A stretch of DNA of 64,000 nucleotides. Origin: Nemophila menziesii. Its lineage: Eukaryota > Streptophyta > Magnoliopsida > Boraginales > Hydrophyllaceae. How positions within the stretch are numbered: the stretch's first letter is position 1; every line of letters starts with the position of its first letter. The notes below the pieces were generated by a model. That model ran no database searches. It was given only the letters and a program-made list of their open reading frames with translations, and was not told the origin of the DNA. A program made the position numbers and the translations under genes. The DNA is taken from contig JARWIR010000011.1 of the NCBI GenBank assembly GCA_029959085.1, forward strand, positions 7,379,840 to 7,443,839, written 5' to 3'. Positions 11,800-23,110 of this stretch are shown one piece after another.

Positions 11800-12789
11800 T
11801 AAAGAGACTAGTGCTCACCTATCATCTGTATCAGAGATTGATGTAGTAGGAAGTTGAGAACAAAGAGAAATGAAAGTAAACTTAAAACTCAAGTATTATT
11901 TGGAGGTTTTCCCCCTAAGTCTACCTTGACGGAAGTTAGGAGGAATATAACATAATGCTATTGTGTATGTATCATACAATTCTTCCTTAGATAATAATCA
12001 CAGAACAAGGCTAGTGGGGATTACTTGCTAGTTCTCGAGCTAAACTCTCATATATCTTCTCTTCCATATGTTATTTTCATGTCTTTTCTTTTCTTAATTT
12101 AAATTAGTTATTAATTATATAGAGTCATAAAACCAAATAAATATTTTTTTGAATTATTTATAACTTACTTTCATAGATCCTGAGAACGAATCTTACTTAT
12201 CAATTATAACTTGCAAAAGATCTATTCATTTGCAGTGAGTCTCTCGTAGTGGTATAAGGTGTTTGTTCTTTTATTTATTTCATTAATTTATCATACCCTT
12301 GCAACCACCAGGTTATGCTTAGTGCCTTGTGTTTGTAATAGAACAAATATTTGCTTCAACTTTGTGAAGTGGTTGTAATGGTTTTTGTGTTCTAACCCCG
12401 GGTTAAAGAGACATGAAGATTACCTGAGAATCTTGCACATATTAAGGTGGACACCTTAGTTAGTGGAGTAGGAAAACTGAACCATTCTACATCGTTGTGT
12501 ATCTTTCTTTCCCTACACTCTTTACAATCCCCACTCTTTATGTTCGATTAAATTCTTATATGAATATTTACTTTCTTAGTATCTATTAGCTTTCTCTAAC
12601 TTATGGTATTCTAGGTAACTTACAGAATAATATTTTATATTGTCTTTTAATTTTATCTAATTGAAATAAAATTAGCCTATTATTTTCTATAGTCATATTC
12701 GATCCCATGTCTAGGACTTATATTGAATATTAGTTTGTATCAAATCCTAACTCTATTTTGTACTTAACCATTTCTAGAATAGAAACAAC
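11800..12789 (+). mobile_element. Copia LTR or leader region with degenerate primer-binding site (copy C)
   Basis: This block precedes the copia gag start and is shared with unit A (22127-23110, reversed) and, in part, with 62200-62715. It ends with ttgtatcaaatcc at about 12735. Other copies read tggtatcaaatcc, matching the TGGTATCA start of the initiator-methionine tRNA primer site used by most copia elements. The LTR ends could not be fixed, and no 3' LTR partner was found in the unit. Confidence 0.5.
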
Positions 12790-14060
12790 ATGGATACTAA
12801 CCAACCGGAAGGTTCATGCTCTACTAGACCCCCGCCCTTTTCAAGTATAAACTACTTTCAGTGGGAGAAGAGAATGGAGATTTACATCAAAGAATTGACT
12901 CTATTTTATGGATGGTTATCAGAGATGGTATTCATGTTCCTTTCCAATATGAAATTGGCACAATCATGAAAGATCACAAAGATCTCACACCAAATGTCAT
13001 ATCCTAAATCACTAACAAAAACAATGCAATGGATACACTCATCTGCAAATTGGGAGCTTTCAGAGCCATCATATCAATGTAGGGTGGATATCAAATAAAC
13101 TATGGTTGGTCTCTATATCAAAAAATATGTGCTTTTTTTAATGGAGTATGATAAAACCTCAAATGCAATGCATCAAAGATTATCAAATATTGTAAACACC
13201 TTGAAGACTATTGGTCAAACCTACATCAACAAAGAGCAATGCTAAAAAATTAAATATGTTCTTCCCATAAATACAAGTCAAATATAACGTCTACAAGAGA
13301 CACAAAGGATCTCTAAAAATTGACGGTGCATGAGCTTATATGAAATCTCATGACGAAAGAACATGTGTTTGAAGATGAGATATTAAGAGATGATGCTTTG
13401 TAAGAGAGTTAAAAAATACATTGCCTTTCATGCTTCAATTAGCAAGAAGAAGGAAAGAAATAAAAAGAAGAAAAGTGAGGGGGAAGAGAATTCCTATGAT
13501 GAAAAGACTAGTGAAGATTAAGAAGTGACTATGTTGGCAAAAGATATGAAGAGATTTATAAGATATATATGATTTTCCAAAAAAGAAGCTCTCACACCCC
13601 TTTTAAAAAGAATGTGGGAGCCATCAAGAAAGAAAACCTACTTGCTATAATGTTAAGAAGATAGGACGATCAAAAAATATTTTTCTTTTTTCCGCAAAGA
13701 AAAGCTAAGAAGGCTACTCATTCAAATATCACTTGGGATGGTCAAAATTCCATGAATAAGAGAATGAAAGCTAGCATGTGAACCTAGTCTTATTCTTGGC
13801 GGATATGAAAAATATGAATATGTTACTTGATATGATAACCACTCAACACAATATATGAATGACATTGGTTAACTCCCTATGGATTAATGGTAAAATGATA
13901 AGGTAACTTCTAAATATAGTATTTCTTTATCAAATGGTGATACTAGTGTGGAAGATATTCATGATGCTTTTGATTCGTTTATATAACTTACTACATTCTT
14001 AGAATATCATGCACAAACTTTCAACTTTTTTTAGGTAAAAAAGTAATTCTCTATATGTAA
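12790..14060 (+). pseudogene. Copia gag (UBN2 type), decayed, copy C
   Basis: The start reads MDTNQPEGS, followed by an NYFQWEKRMEIYI-like stretch. This fits the N-terminus of the UBN2-type gag of Ty1/copia elements, which forms the virus-like particle. Downstream the usual features can be followed across frames: a middle part near 13170-13330, a lysine- and glutamate-rich stretch at 13440-13520, and a zinc knuckle near 13640-13690. The knuckle has its last cysteine replaced by tyrosine in other copies and is further damaged here. Many stops and frameshifts are present. No protease, integrase or RT of this element is present anywhere in the unit. Confidence 0.7.
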
Positions 14061-14324
14061 AGAAATTTAACAATTTTTTGCATGGTGTTAGTTGTATTGG
14101 TAACAATAACTAGTACTCATTATCTAGGTCTTGTTCGGAAACATTTATTTTCATTATGAAAACTAAAAGCACTTCTGAATGGAAGCAACTATTTTAAAAA
14201 AAATTGATTATTTGGAAAAAGATTAAAAGTGTTTTAAAGGGGTTTATAAGTATAATTTCCACACATACTTTCATTATTATTTTCACGTTGTATTTTTGTT
14301 GATATTATTTATGTATAGAACAAG

Positions 14325-14745
14325 AAAATAGAGATTTGGCGACACAATTTTCGTCCTTTTTGACGATATCAGCACGTCTCCATATATATTGTCGACGCTA
14401 CAATAAGCGTCGTCTACGCGGGCGTCGTTTTTGTAATACACGACGTTTTTGGTACATCGTCTCTATTGTGGGTCGTTATTATGGACGTATATAATGAAGC
14501 GTTACTTACTCCAGGAGAATCGGCAAATAGGTTATAGGGTTTGCGGACGCCTTACCTCATAGCTCTGGCAAACGTGTTATAGGTTTTGCGGACTTTTTAC
14601 CATATAACGTCATCAAATGGGTTAAATATTTTGGAGAGGTCGTAATACATAAAGTCATGGGTGGAATAAATGTTGACACTTTGTGTGCCTAATTATTGAT
14701 AATAAATGTTGACATGAATTAATTATGTGTTACTTAATATTTTAA
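14325..14745 (+). repeat. CpG-rich block with about 40-bp internal repeats (copy C)
   Basis: This block is much richer in CG than its surroundings. It starts near gaacaagaaaatagagattt at about 14319, then has several gtcg and gacg words. Three degenerate repeats of a word like aaacgggttatagg...tttgcggacgctttacc follow at 14530-14640. It is shared with units A (19390-19770) and B (27250-27640). Motif clusters of this kind behind a caagaaaata terminus resemble CACTA transposon subterminal regions. The CACTA terminus itself is degenerate, so that reading is tentative. The preceding 14130-14290 part looks like a small MITE. Confidence 0.5.
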
Positions 14746-14750
14746 ATATA

Positions 14751-15001
14751 TTTTTTTATTTTTATCATCAAATCAAACTTTTTCATTAATCACTCAACTT
14801 CATAGTCCTTACAAACATAAGTGGTATTTTACAAGCATAAGGCCCAACATGGGATATTATACCTTGTAAGCCCACTTTAATTTAAAAAAACATTTGCAAA
14901 AACATTACAAAATATAAACCTTACTCGGCCCACTATTACAAATGGACTTCTATTAAATCTATTACAAGAAAAGGCTACTTTTATAACAAGTGAAATACAC
15001 A
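14751..15001 (-). mobile_element. LINE A 3' UTR and poly(A) end
   Basis: On the minus strand the LINE 3' UTR runs from the stop at 15002 to an A-rich tail (gataaaaataaaaaaatatat) at about 14751-14775. It contains TG-rich transcript-like text such as gtgggccgagtaagg. The tail abuts the CpG-rich block of unit C, which marks the insertion point. Confidence 0.75.
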
Positions 15002-17899
15002 TTAAATTAAGAGCTCTAATTTTTCAGCTATTCCACTAACTCTACTATTCTTCAGCTTTCTTTCTTTTTCTTTCATTTTCATCATATCACAAATACGCCC
15101 AAAAGTTTGTTCTTCATTCAAAAGAACCCATCCATGTTCTATTTCATTCCTTTGCCACCATATAATATAGATGTAAGTTGTGATTAACAAACTAACCAAC
15201 ATCTTCATCTCATTGCACTTCAAATCAAGCAGTTTATCATTAAGTTCAACAAAATCTCTCTATACCCATGTAATTTCACAGATTTTCAAAATTCTACTTA
15301 GTATTCTTTTAGAAAATGAAAAAAAGAAGAATAAATGCACATTATCTTCACTACCTGCCTTGCATAAGCTACATAATGAGTTAACTTGACAACCCCATTC
15401 TAACATTCTCTGCTTAGTACTCAACCTGTTTTGTATAGCCACCCAAGATATAAAAGAACATCTTGGTATATTTGCTTTAGCCCAAATAAAACTGCTCCAT
15501 TTAACTTCTTCAGTAATTGTAAGATTGTTGATTTTAAATAAAGTTTTTATAAATGAAAAACCCCTTTTATCACTCTCACTCCATAGTTTTTGATCTCCTC
15601 TGTTCTCAAGTTTAAAATCTATCAATTTTGGAAAAATCTTACCAACACATGGAGGTAGCCTCCACCTGTCTTTTCCATAGCAAGTATAAATTGTTTTGTC
15701 ACTATTCAAGTTGTCTTTTTCTAACTGTATACCCAATATCTCTTGAATATTCTGACCATTTAACCATCTATCCCATATAAGATAAGTATTCTTACCATTA
15801 TGTACTTTATGAGTAATGAAGTTATATGCGAGACTTCTAACATTCATTAGCTTTCTCCAAATCCAAGTATAGCCTTGTTTTTCCTCCATACTCCAAATAC
15901 ATCTTCCTTTGACTATATTATAATTCACCCACCTACTCCACAGATTGTTTTCATGTGAATACATCCTCCAGAATGTAAATAAGAGACATAAAAGATTTAA
16001 ATTCTCCACACTAGGTATGCCAAGCCCTCCTTTCTCTTTGCTTTTACAAACATTTTCCCAAGCTATTTTTGCACCTTGTGCTCCTTCCATGTTTCCTTTC
16101 CATAAAAAGCTATTCATAAGTTGATTGGGTTTATAAATAACTTGTTTAGGTAGGAGAAAAACTCTACACCAGTAGAGAATCTTGCTTATGATAATACTTT
16201 TGATGAATTCAATTCTACCTGAGTAAGATAGGTTTTTAGAAGTCCATTGATTGATTTTACTGTATATCTTATCAACTAGTTTATTTCCTTCCTCTACACT
16301 CAGTTTTTTGGAATGTAGAGGAACCCCCAAGTATCTAACTGCCAATTTGCCAATTTTGATGTTCAGAATCTGAGAAATCTTTTCTTCAATCATTGTATTA
16401 TTTCCACTTATATATATTTCACTCTTCTGATAGTTGATCTGTAAACCTGAGAGCCTAGAAAATAGATTTAAACCTTCTCTTACAATCTCTGCAGTTTCAA
16501 TTTTAGCCTTGAAGAACACTAATAAATCATCTTTAAATATGATATGATTGAGCTTCATAACCTCACACTTTTGATGATAGTTGAATTCTTTCTTATTAGC
16601 CATGTGTGTGAATAATCCTGTAAAAACCTCCATGCACATAGCAAATAAATAGGGTGAGAGGGGGTCCCCCTGTCTCAAACCCCTCTTCCACTCAAAAAAA
16701 CCACATGCTTCTCCATTCACACAAACTGAGTAGGTAGGTGAACAAACACACATCTTGATCCACTTAATGAATTTTATTGGAAAATTGAAAGCTTCAAGAA
16801 TATTAAGCAAGAAATTCCAATTTACACTATCATAAGCCTTTTGAAGGTCTAAATTGATAGTGCAGTTTGAGCTATTACTTATTTTTTCATACCCCAACAT
16901 AATATCTTGCGCAACTAAGATATTATCTCCTATATATCTCCCTTCAACATAAGCCGCTTGATTTAAGGATATGACGGAGTTCATAATCTTCTTTAATCTT
17001 TTACTCATTATCTTTGCTATAGTCTTGTAAGTAGTGTTAGTACATGATATGGGCTTGAACTTCTTAACATTTGATGGCTTCTTCTCTTTAGGGATTAGAA
17101 CAATATTTGTCGTATTTACTTGTTTAAGAAACTTACAGTTATCAAAGCTCTGCTTTATTGCCTTTGTAAAATCATCTCCAACTGTTCCCCAAGATTCTTT
17201 GTAGAATGTTGAATTAAAACCATCTGGATCAGGACTCTTCTTGGGATTAATTGAAAACAGAGCATTATTTACTTCTATATCAGTAAAAAGAGCTATAAGT
17301 GCTTCTTTTTGATCCTCACTTAATTGTTTCCCAGTTAGTAGTTTAAGTATATTACTTGAACAAATCTCCTCTTTATCATCTTTAGTTCCCAATAACTGTT
17401 TATAAAAATTCACAAACTCATCTTTGATTAGATTAGGATCTTCAGTTATCTTTCCATCATCTTTGATCAAAAGAGAGATGTTGTTTCTCGCAATCCTCCC
17501 TTTAATAATTCTATGATAATAAGATGTATTACTATCCATTTCATTATTGAAGATATCTTTAGCCTTCTGTCTCAAAATTTTGTGTTGAGTCAACATAGCC
17601 TCTTCAAGTTCTGCACTTAGAATCCTTTCTTCATTAATATTGCTTGTATCAAAATTTCCACTCATTATCTTCATCTGTACGATATTCAGCTTGTTTTTAA
17701 TGAGTTCTATATTTGTTGAATTCCTTCTGAAATATATGTTATTAAATTTCTTCAAGGTAGCTTTTGTATTCTTTTGCATCATACATAAGGTGAACATGTA
17801 ATTCCCATCCACTTTAATACTCCATGCTTTTTTCACTATGTCAGTAAACTTTTCATGTTGAACCCAAGCATCAAAGAACTTAAATTGACTAGCTATTTT
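15002..17899 (-). pseudogene. LINE A ORF2: reverse transcriptase and zf-RVT domain (5'-truncated)
   Basis: This is L1-type ORF2, whose reverse transcriptase copies the element's RNA at a nicked chromosomal site. An open frame of 887 codons runs 17923-15260, but its first eight residues come from the adjacent repeat unit. LINE sequence starts near 17899. The endonuclease domain is missing through 5' truncation. RT motifs are clear: KSPDPDGFNSTFYK, DLQKAYDSVNW (about 16826-16850), GLRQGDPLSPYLFA and YLGVPL. The catalytic FADD box reads FKDD at 16527-16538, and KSPGPDG reads KSPDPDG, so the enzyme is probably dead. A zf-RVT domain follows (PRCSFISWVAIQNRL, CSLC). After a stop at 15260 the C-terminal part continues to 15002. 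Confidence 0.9.
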
Positions 17900-18216
17900 C
17901 AAATTCACACTCACCCCACCCACCTAGTATTTGCTCTTCTGTAAAGATAACATTACCACAGGAATAATGCACAAGTCTAAAAAACAACTTTTTGATTAAA
18001 CTCTACAAAATAAAATGATGTAATTTACGTGTAATTGCACTCGTGTGTATAATTTTATACACAGATCTGAAATTTTTCATATTTATGATAGTAGGATGCT
18101 TTTACCTAGGAACAATTATGTACTCATTTCATTAAGGGGATGTTAGAGTGGGAAATTTTCTTTTATACTGTCTTTTTTAATTGATTTTTTTTGCAATAAA
18201 TATCCATTTAGCGCAG

Positions 18217-18303
18217 TGGCTGCAGATGATCTAAGATACAAAAGGGAGAAATCCTTATTATGCATTGAAGTAATTCCAAGTGATTTTTCTCGGGTTGTGG
18301 CAG
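18217..18303 (+). pseudogene. Exon-like conserved 87-nt block (unit A)
   Basis: The block is preceded by a pyrimidine-rich stretch and gcgcag, and followed by gttcga, as an internal exon would be. It stays open in one frame, reading AADDLRYKREKSLLCIEV then IPSDFSRVVAG. Related copies are at 26163-26249, 34053-34139 and, reversed, 63494-63579. It lies upstream of the NLR fragment on the same strand but does not match a part of NLRs that I know. The parent gene is not recognised. Confidence 0.45.
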
Positions 18304-18639
18304 GTTCGATCAAATTCTATATTTAGTGAGTGAAATTTCTGAGTTTTCAGCAAGAATATTCTTTGATACTAGTTGTTTTCTGAAGCATCTTGATGTTTAT
18401 TAACTCAATTTTGAATTGGATATTTAAAACATTTGGCATATATATTGATCTCACTTGCAAATACAGTTTCGGTTGATATATGATTGATTTGAAAAAAAGG
18501 AATAGAGATTTTTTTTAGAATATTTTGTGGAAGCAATCTCGAAGTAGAAAATATACCAATGTGTGTAGAAATCTCAAAATAGAAAACAAGTGTACGAAAT
18601 TAGAGTTATAATACTGTCCCTTGTCTTAGAAGGAGTCTT

Positions 18640-19275
18640 TACTTTTCATCCAGGGGCGCTTATAATGGGCAATGTTTTCAAAATGGTAGATGCCTTTTTT
18701 AGGAAAGTCCTATCTTAGTAGTGTTTGATGATGTATGGTCTGAATGGAAGTAATTTTTTTAATACCTGGATACAAAGTTATACTGACGTCAAGATATGTG
18801 TTTAGGGGACTAAATACGTAAAAATTGAACTTATTGAATTATGTAGTTTCAATGATTCTTTTCAAGAAATTTTCTTTTAAAGATTCAAGACCTTCTAGTG
18901 AAGAAGGACAAGAATTTTATCTTATCTTAGTACAATTGAGAAGTGGTGACAGGTGGTAAAAAGCTGTGGCAGATTCAAAGTCGTAAGTGGATCACTTTCT
19001 AAGGAGCCTTGAGTGGCATGGGTAAAATAAATTAAAGCCTTTTTTACTACAAATAGCAATATTTTTGAGTCTCTAAAACCTAGTATAGACGTAATAAAAT
19101 AAAAGCTTTGGAAATGCTTCCTTGGACTTGTTTCATTTCCGGAAAATAAAAAAATATCTGATGTAACTCTTAGAGATATGTCGGAGAAATATACAATTAA
19201 AATAATAAGCAAATAAATATAGCTGATTGTTTTCTCGAGTTATCTATTCAATATAATCCTGTGTAAAGTTACGAA
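18640..19275 (+). pseudogene. RPW8-type NLR (NB-ARC) fragment, unit A
   Basis: NLRs are intracellular plant immune receptors, and this resembles the RPW8-domain (ADR1/NRG1) group. In order, PILVVFDDVWSEWK at 18709-18750 fits the kinase-2 motif (hhhhDDVW). IPGYKVILTSRYVFRG from 18762 fits the RNBS-B motif of that group, usually PGYKILVTSRFEF. A VVKSCG...KVVSGSLSKEP stretch at about 18950-19010 fits the GLPL region. SFPENKK and LRDM near 19130-19180 fit the FPED region. Stops and frameshifts lie between them, so no protein is made. The P-loop and LRRs were not found. Confidence 0.65.
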
Positions 19276-19389
19276 AGAAGTAACTTCACTAATATGTACT
19301 TTCTTTGTATTATTGCAGAAAAAATTATAAATTATGTGTTAATATATATTTAAAATATTTAGTAACACAGAATTTATTTATTTCAACAT

Positions 19390-19790
19390 TTATTTGCAAT
19401 AATTAGCCACGCAAAGTGTCAATGTGTCAACAATTATTCCACCCATTTCTCGAATCTATGTATAACAGCCTCTGCAAAATCTATAACCCATTTGCTGACG
19501 TTATGTGGTAAAGCGTCCGCAAAACCTATAAACCGTTTGCCAAATCTATGAGGTAAAACGAACACAAACCCTATAACATATTTGCTGATACTCCTGGTGT
19601 AGGTGAATCTTTGTTATATACGTCCATAATAACAACCCACAATAGAGAGAGCGTCGGTATTACAAAAATGGCGGTCGCGTAGATCGTCGACAATATATAT
19701 GGCGACCCGCCGATATAGTCGGTAAAGGATAAAAATTGTGTCACCAAATCTCTACTTTCTTGTTCAATACATAAATAATATCAACAAAAA
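19390..19790 (-). repeat. CpG-rich block with short internal repeats (unit A)
   Basis: This is the reverse-complement counterpart of 14325-14745. Three degenerate copies of cctataacccatttgctgac...gtggtaaagcgtccgcaaaa lie at 19480-19590, followed by CG-rich words to about 19740. The outer edge reads tctctactttcttgttcaat. It separates the NLR fragment from the copia part. Confidence 0.55.
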
Positions 19791-19881
19791 TACAACGTGA
19801 AAATAATAATGAAATTATGTTTGAAAATTATACTTATAAACTCCTTTAAAACACTTTTAATAATTTTCCAAATAATTAATA

Positions 19882-20527
19882 TGTTGATATTTGGTAAAGT
19901 CAAAATGTTGATCAAATGGTTGAGTTGGCATCTTATGTGGCTATACACTTCAGCAATTGGAATGGGCTAATTCTTGGGTTATTACTTGCACCGCCTTACT
20001 TATGTGTCTTAATGTTGATCAAGAACCACTTTGGACGGCTCATATTAAAACCCTAAAGGAGTCATATAAAAAGCCCAAGTCTTCAGACTTGGTCATAACC
20101 TCACTCTCTCGTCTTTGACTCTTCGCTCTCTTCTCTCTCTTGTTCTTCAGATATTGTTAGGGTTTTGTAAACATTATCAATCTATCTTATAAGATTGATA
20201 ATTAGAATAGTTGTAATCAAGTATAATACTTGTAGATTAAGTAGCTGTTCTCGATTGATCTTAGGGTTTCACGCTGAAACTCTTGTGGTGTTCTATTCTT
20301 GTAAATCCTGTAATCTGAAGTTGTAACCGTGTTCTTATAGTAAGCGAAGCATCATCTGAGGGTGGCTTCAACGTGGATGTAGGCATATTGATGAACCACG
20401 ATATATCCTTGTGTTCTTTAATTTCTGCATTTATCTTTTTCTAGGTTTGATTTGTTTTTCAACCATAGATCTATTTGATCTATTTTCGCCATAGATCTAT
20501 TGCGTTTTGCTAAGAGTTTTTACAACA
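19882..20527 (+). mobile_element. Copia solo LTR with 5-bp target duplication
   Basis: The 646-bp insert begins TGTTGATATTTGG and ends TTTTACAACA, the TGTTG...CAACA ends common in copia LTRs. It is flanked by taata at 19877-19881 and 20528-20532. Unit B at about 27770 lacks it, giving the empty site. Inside, catataaaaagc at about 20065 is a good TATA box. The gtggcttcaacgtggatgta stretch near 20360 resembles text seen in LTRs of the Tork/Tnt1 type. No internal region is present, so it is a solo LTR formed by LTR-LTR recombination. Confidence 0.85.
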
Positions 20528-20724
20528 TAATATTTTTCTAAAAGAGTTGCTTCCATTCATAAGTGATTTTAGTTTCCAAAATGAAAAAAATGTTTCCAAA
20601 CAAGACCTCAATAATAAGTACTACTTATTGTTACCAATACAACTAACACCATGTAAAAAATTGTTAAAGTTCTTTACATATAGAGAATTACTTTTTTACC
20701 TAAAAAAAATAGTTGAAAATTTGT

Positions 20725-21296
20725 GCATGATATTCTAAGAATGTAGTGAGTTATATAAGAGAATTAAATACATCATGACTATCTTCCTCACTAGTATCAC
20801 TGTTTGATAAAGAAATACTATATTTAGAAGTTACCTCATCATTTTTACCATTAATTCATAGTGAGTTAACCATCGCCATTCATCTATTTTGTTGAGTTGT
20901 TATCATATCAAGTAGCATCTTCATATTCTTCATATCCTCCAAGAATGAGACCCCAAGTGATATTTGAATGAGTAGCCTTCTTAGATTTTCTTTTCGTAAA
21001 AAAGGAAAATATTTTTTGATATGTCCTATCTTCTTACAATTATAGCAACTAGGTTCTTCTTGCTTGATGGCTCTCACATTCTCTTTAAAAGGGGGTGTGG
21101 GAGCTTCTTTTATGGAAAATCGTTTATATCTTATAAATCTTTTCATATCTTTTGCCAACATAGCCAGTTCTTAATGTTCACTAGTATATTCTTCATCAGA
21201 ATACTCTTCCACTTCACTTTTCTTCTTTTCCTTTCTTTCCTTCTTCTTGCTAATTGAAGCATGAAAGACCATGGATTTTTTAACTCTCTTTCAAAG
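20725..21296 (-). pseudogene. Copia gag, C-terminal part with altered zinc knuckle (unit A)
   Basis: On the minus strand 21161-20880 is open for 93 codons. It begins MLAKDMKRFIRYKRFS, then PTPPFKENV, then the zinc knuckle CYNCKKIGHIKKYF. The knuckle's last cysteine is tyrosine (a TGT to TAT change). Upstream is the lysine/glutamate-rich stretch near 21180-21270 typical of UBN2-type copia gag. The N-terminal half of gag has been replaced by the LINE fragment at 21297-22126. Confidence 0.7.
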
Positions 21297-22126
21297 ACAT
21301 TGTTCTCATTCACTTTTAATTCAATTTACATAGCTTGAGATGTTTGATAAACTAGATTTATATCAGCATAATTCCTATCCCATAAAACCCAAATTCTTCC
21401 ATTTTCATCTTTATTATAAATGTGCAACATTTCTAGATGAGAGAAATGTGCACTTATTATAGAGGAGTAATTGTTACTCTTCACTTGCGTTTCAAGTAAA
21501 CCAATTACTCGCACTATATTACTAACTACAAACTCCTTCACATCTAGTTGACGAAGGAGGTCATTTAGCCCTCTAACATTCCACACTTCAATATTCATAT
21601 GATTGGAGGTCGTTGATAAATATTAAAACATCTTGATCAATCTCTCTACCTTCTGTAATTTTCAACTCATTATACTTATTTGTTGTAATTACAAAGCTCG
21701 ACTCTCCTTGTTTATTTCCATTCTTCTTATAACTCCTCACAATACTTCACTCCTCCACTTTGTTCTTACCTTTATCCACATTTTGGACAGGTTTTGCTAC
21801 TGTTTTAGGAATCCTCACCTTCTGAGTATTCAAGCATTTGCTCTCTATATGTCCTAATTTACTACACTTCTTACATACAATAGGCCTCCATTCATATTCA
21901 ACTTTAACAACTTGTAATTCATCTAGGCCTATATCCACATATACTTCCTCTAGTAATTCATCTTTTATATCAATCTCAACACAAACACGCGCATACCCAA
22001 GCCTTGTTTTAGATTCAGTTATCGTATCCATCTGAATTGGAACACCTACAACACTCGCAACATATCCTAACCCTCTTTGTGTCCAAAGATTCATTGGAAC
22101 AGTTATGTTAACCTTGTCAATAGAGC
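21297..22126 (-). pseudogene. LINE fragment: end of ORF1 and start of ORF2 endonuclease
   Basis: The minus strand first gives 22142-21747, the ORF1 end. It has NLWTQRGLGYVASVVGVP, GYARVCVEID and a complete zinc knuckle CKKCSKLGHIESKC. Then 21598-21326 starts the endonuclease domain of ORF2 (WNVRGLNDLLRQLDVKEF, LLETQVK, GRIWVLWD). Both parts resemble LINE B at 36056-40890. The fragment joins the copia primer-binding site at about 22127 on one side and copia gag at about 21296 on the other. It therefore sits where about 640 bp of gag are missing. It has no poly(A) tail. Confidence 0.85.
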
Positions 22127-23110
22127 TAGGATTTGATACCAACTAATATTCAACATAAGACCTAGAAACGGGATTGAATTTGACTATTGGAATTAATAAG
22201 ATAATTTTATTTCAATTAGATAAAATTAAAAGACAATATAAAATATTATTCTATAAGTTATCTAGAATACCATAAGTTATAGAAAGCTAATAGATATTAA
22301 AAGAGGAAATATTCATACAAGAATCTAATCAAACATATAGAGTGGGCATCGTAAAGAGTGTAGGAAAAAAGATACACAACGATGTACAATGATTCGGTTT
22401 TCCTACTCCACTAACTAATGTGTCCACATTAGTATTTGCAAGATTCTCAGCTAATCTTCACTTCTCTTTAACCAAAACCCTTTATAACAACTTCACAAAA
22501 TTGAAAAAAATATTTGTGCTATTAAAAACACAAGGAATTAAGTATAACATGGTGGTTTTAAGGGTATGATAATGATATAAATAAAAGAACAAACGCCTTA
22601 TACCACTACGAGAAACTCCCTACAAATGCACAGATCTTTTTCAAGTTATAATTAATAAGTAAGATTCGTTCTCGAGATCTATGAAAGTAAAATATAAATA
22701 ATTCAATTACTTAGTCCAATAAAAGAAGTTGATAAGATAATACGCTAAAGACACTAAAATGTTTATTTGGTTTTATGACTCTAAACAATTAATAACTAAT
22801 TTAAATTAAAAAAAGCAAACAAATGAAAATAACATATAGAAGAGAAGATTTATGAGAGTTTAGCTCGAGAACTATCATATAATCCCCACTAGTCTTGTTA
22901 TGTGATTATTATCTAAGGGAGATGTGTATGATACATACACAATATCCATGATTTTATATTCCTCCTAACTTCCGTCCAGGTAGACTTAGGGGGAAACCTC
23001 CAAATAATACTTGAGTTGTAAGTTTACTTTCTTTTCTCTTTGTTCTCAACTTCCTACTGCATCAATCTCTGATACGGATGATCCGTGAGCACTAGTCTCG
23101 TCATATACTT
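22127..23110 (-). mobile_element. Copia LTR or leader with primer-binding site (unit A)
   Basis: The primer-binding site TGGTATCAAATCCTA reads on the minus strand at 22141-22127. It matches the TGGTATCA start of copia primer sites. Upstream, to about 23110, is the same LTR-like region as 11800-12789. The joining LTR end is not certain. A matching 3' LTR was not found. Unit B has lost this block at about 28990. Confidence 0.55.

Larger units (their letters stand above)
8055..14750 (+). repeat. Composite unit, copy C (plus orientation)
   Basis: The unit starts at the word gttgatttttgtagacc right after LINE ORF1. In order it holds AT-rich non-coding DNA (8060-10890), a ZF-HD tail (10894-11106), non-coding DNA (11107-11800), a copia leader and gag (about 11800-14060), a MITE-like block related to hAT ends (14130-14290), and a CpG-rich block (14325-14745). 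The same order is found in reverse complement in units A and B. Copy C has about 385 bp near 10255-10640 that unit B lacks. It ends at about 14750, where LINE A's poly(A) tail abuts, so the NLR part present in other copies is missing. No intact gene is present. Confidence 0.85.

Noticed and set aside
11500..11800. Independent gene between the ZF-HD tail and the copia leader
   Set aside because: No open frame or motif is shared by the unit copies here. The text is AT-rich and non-coding.
20880..21161. Complete copia retrotransposon in the composite unit
   Set aside because: Only leader and gag pieces are present. No protease, integrase, RT or second LTR was found in any unit.
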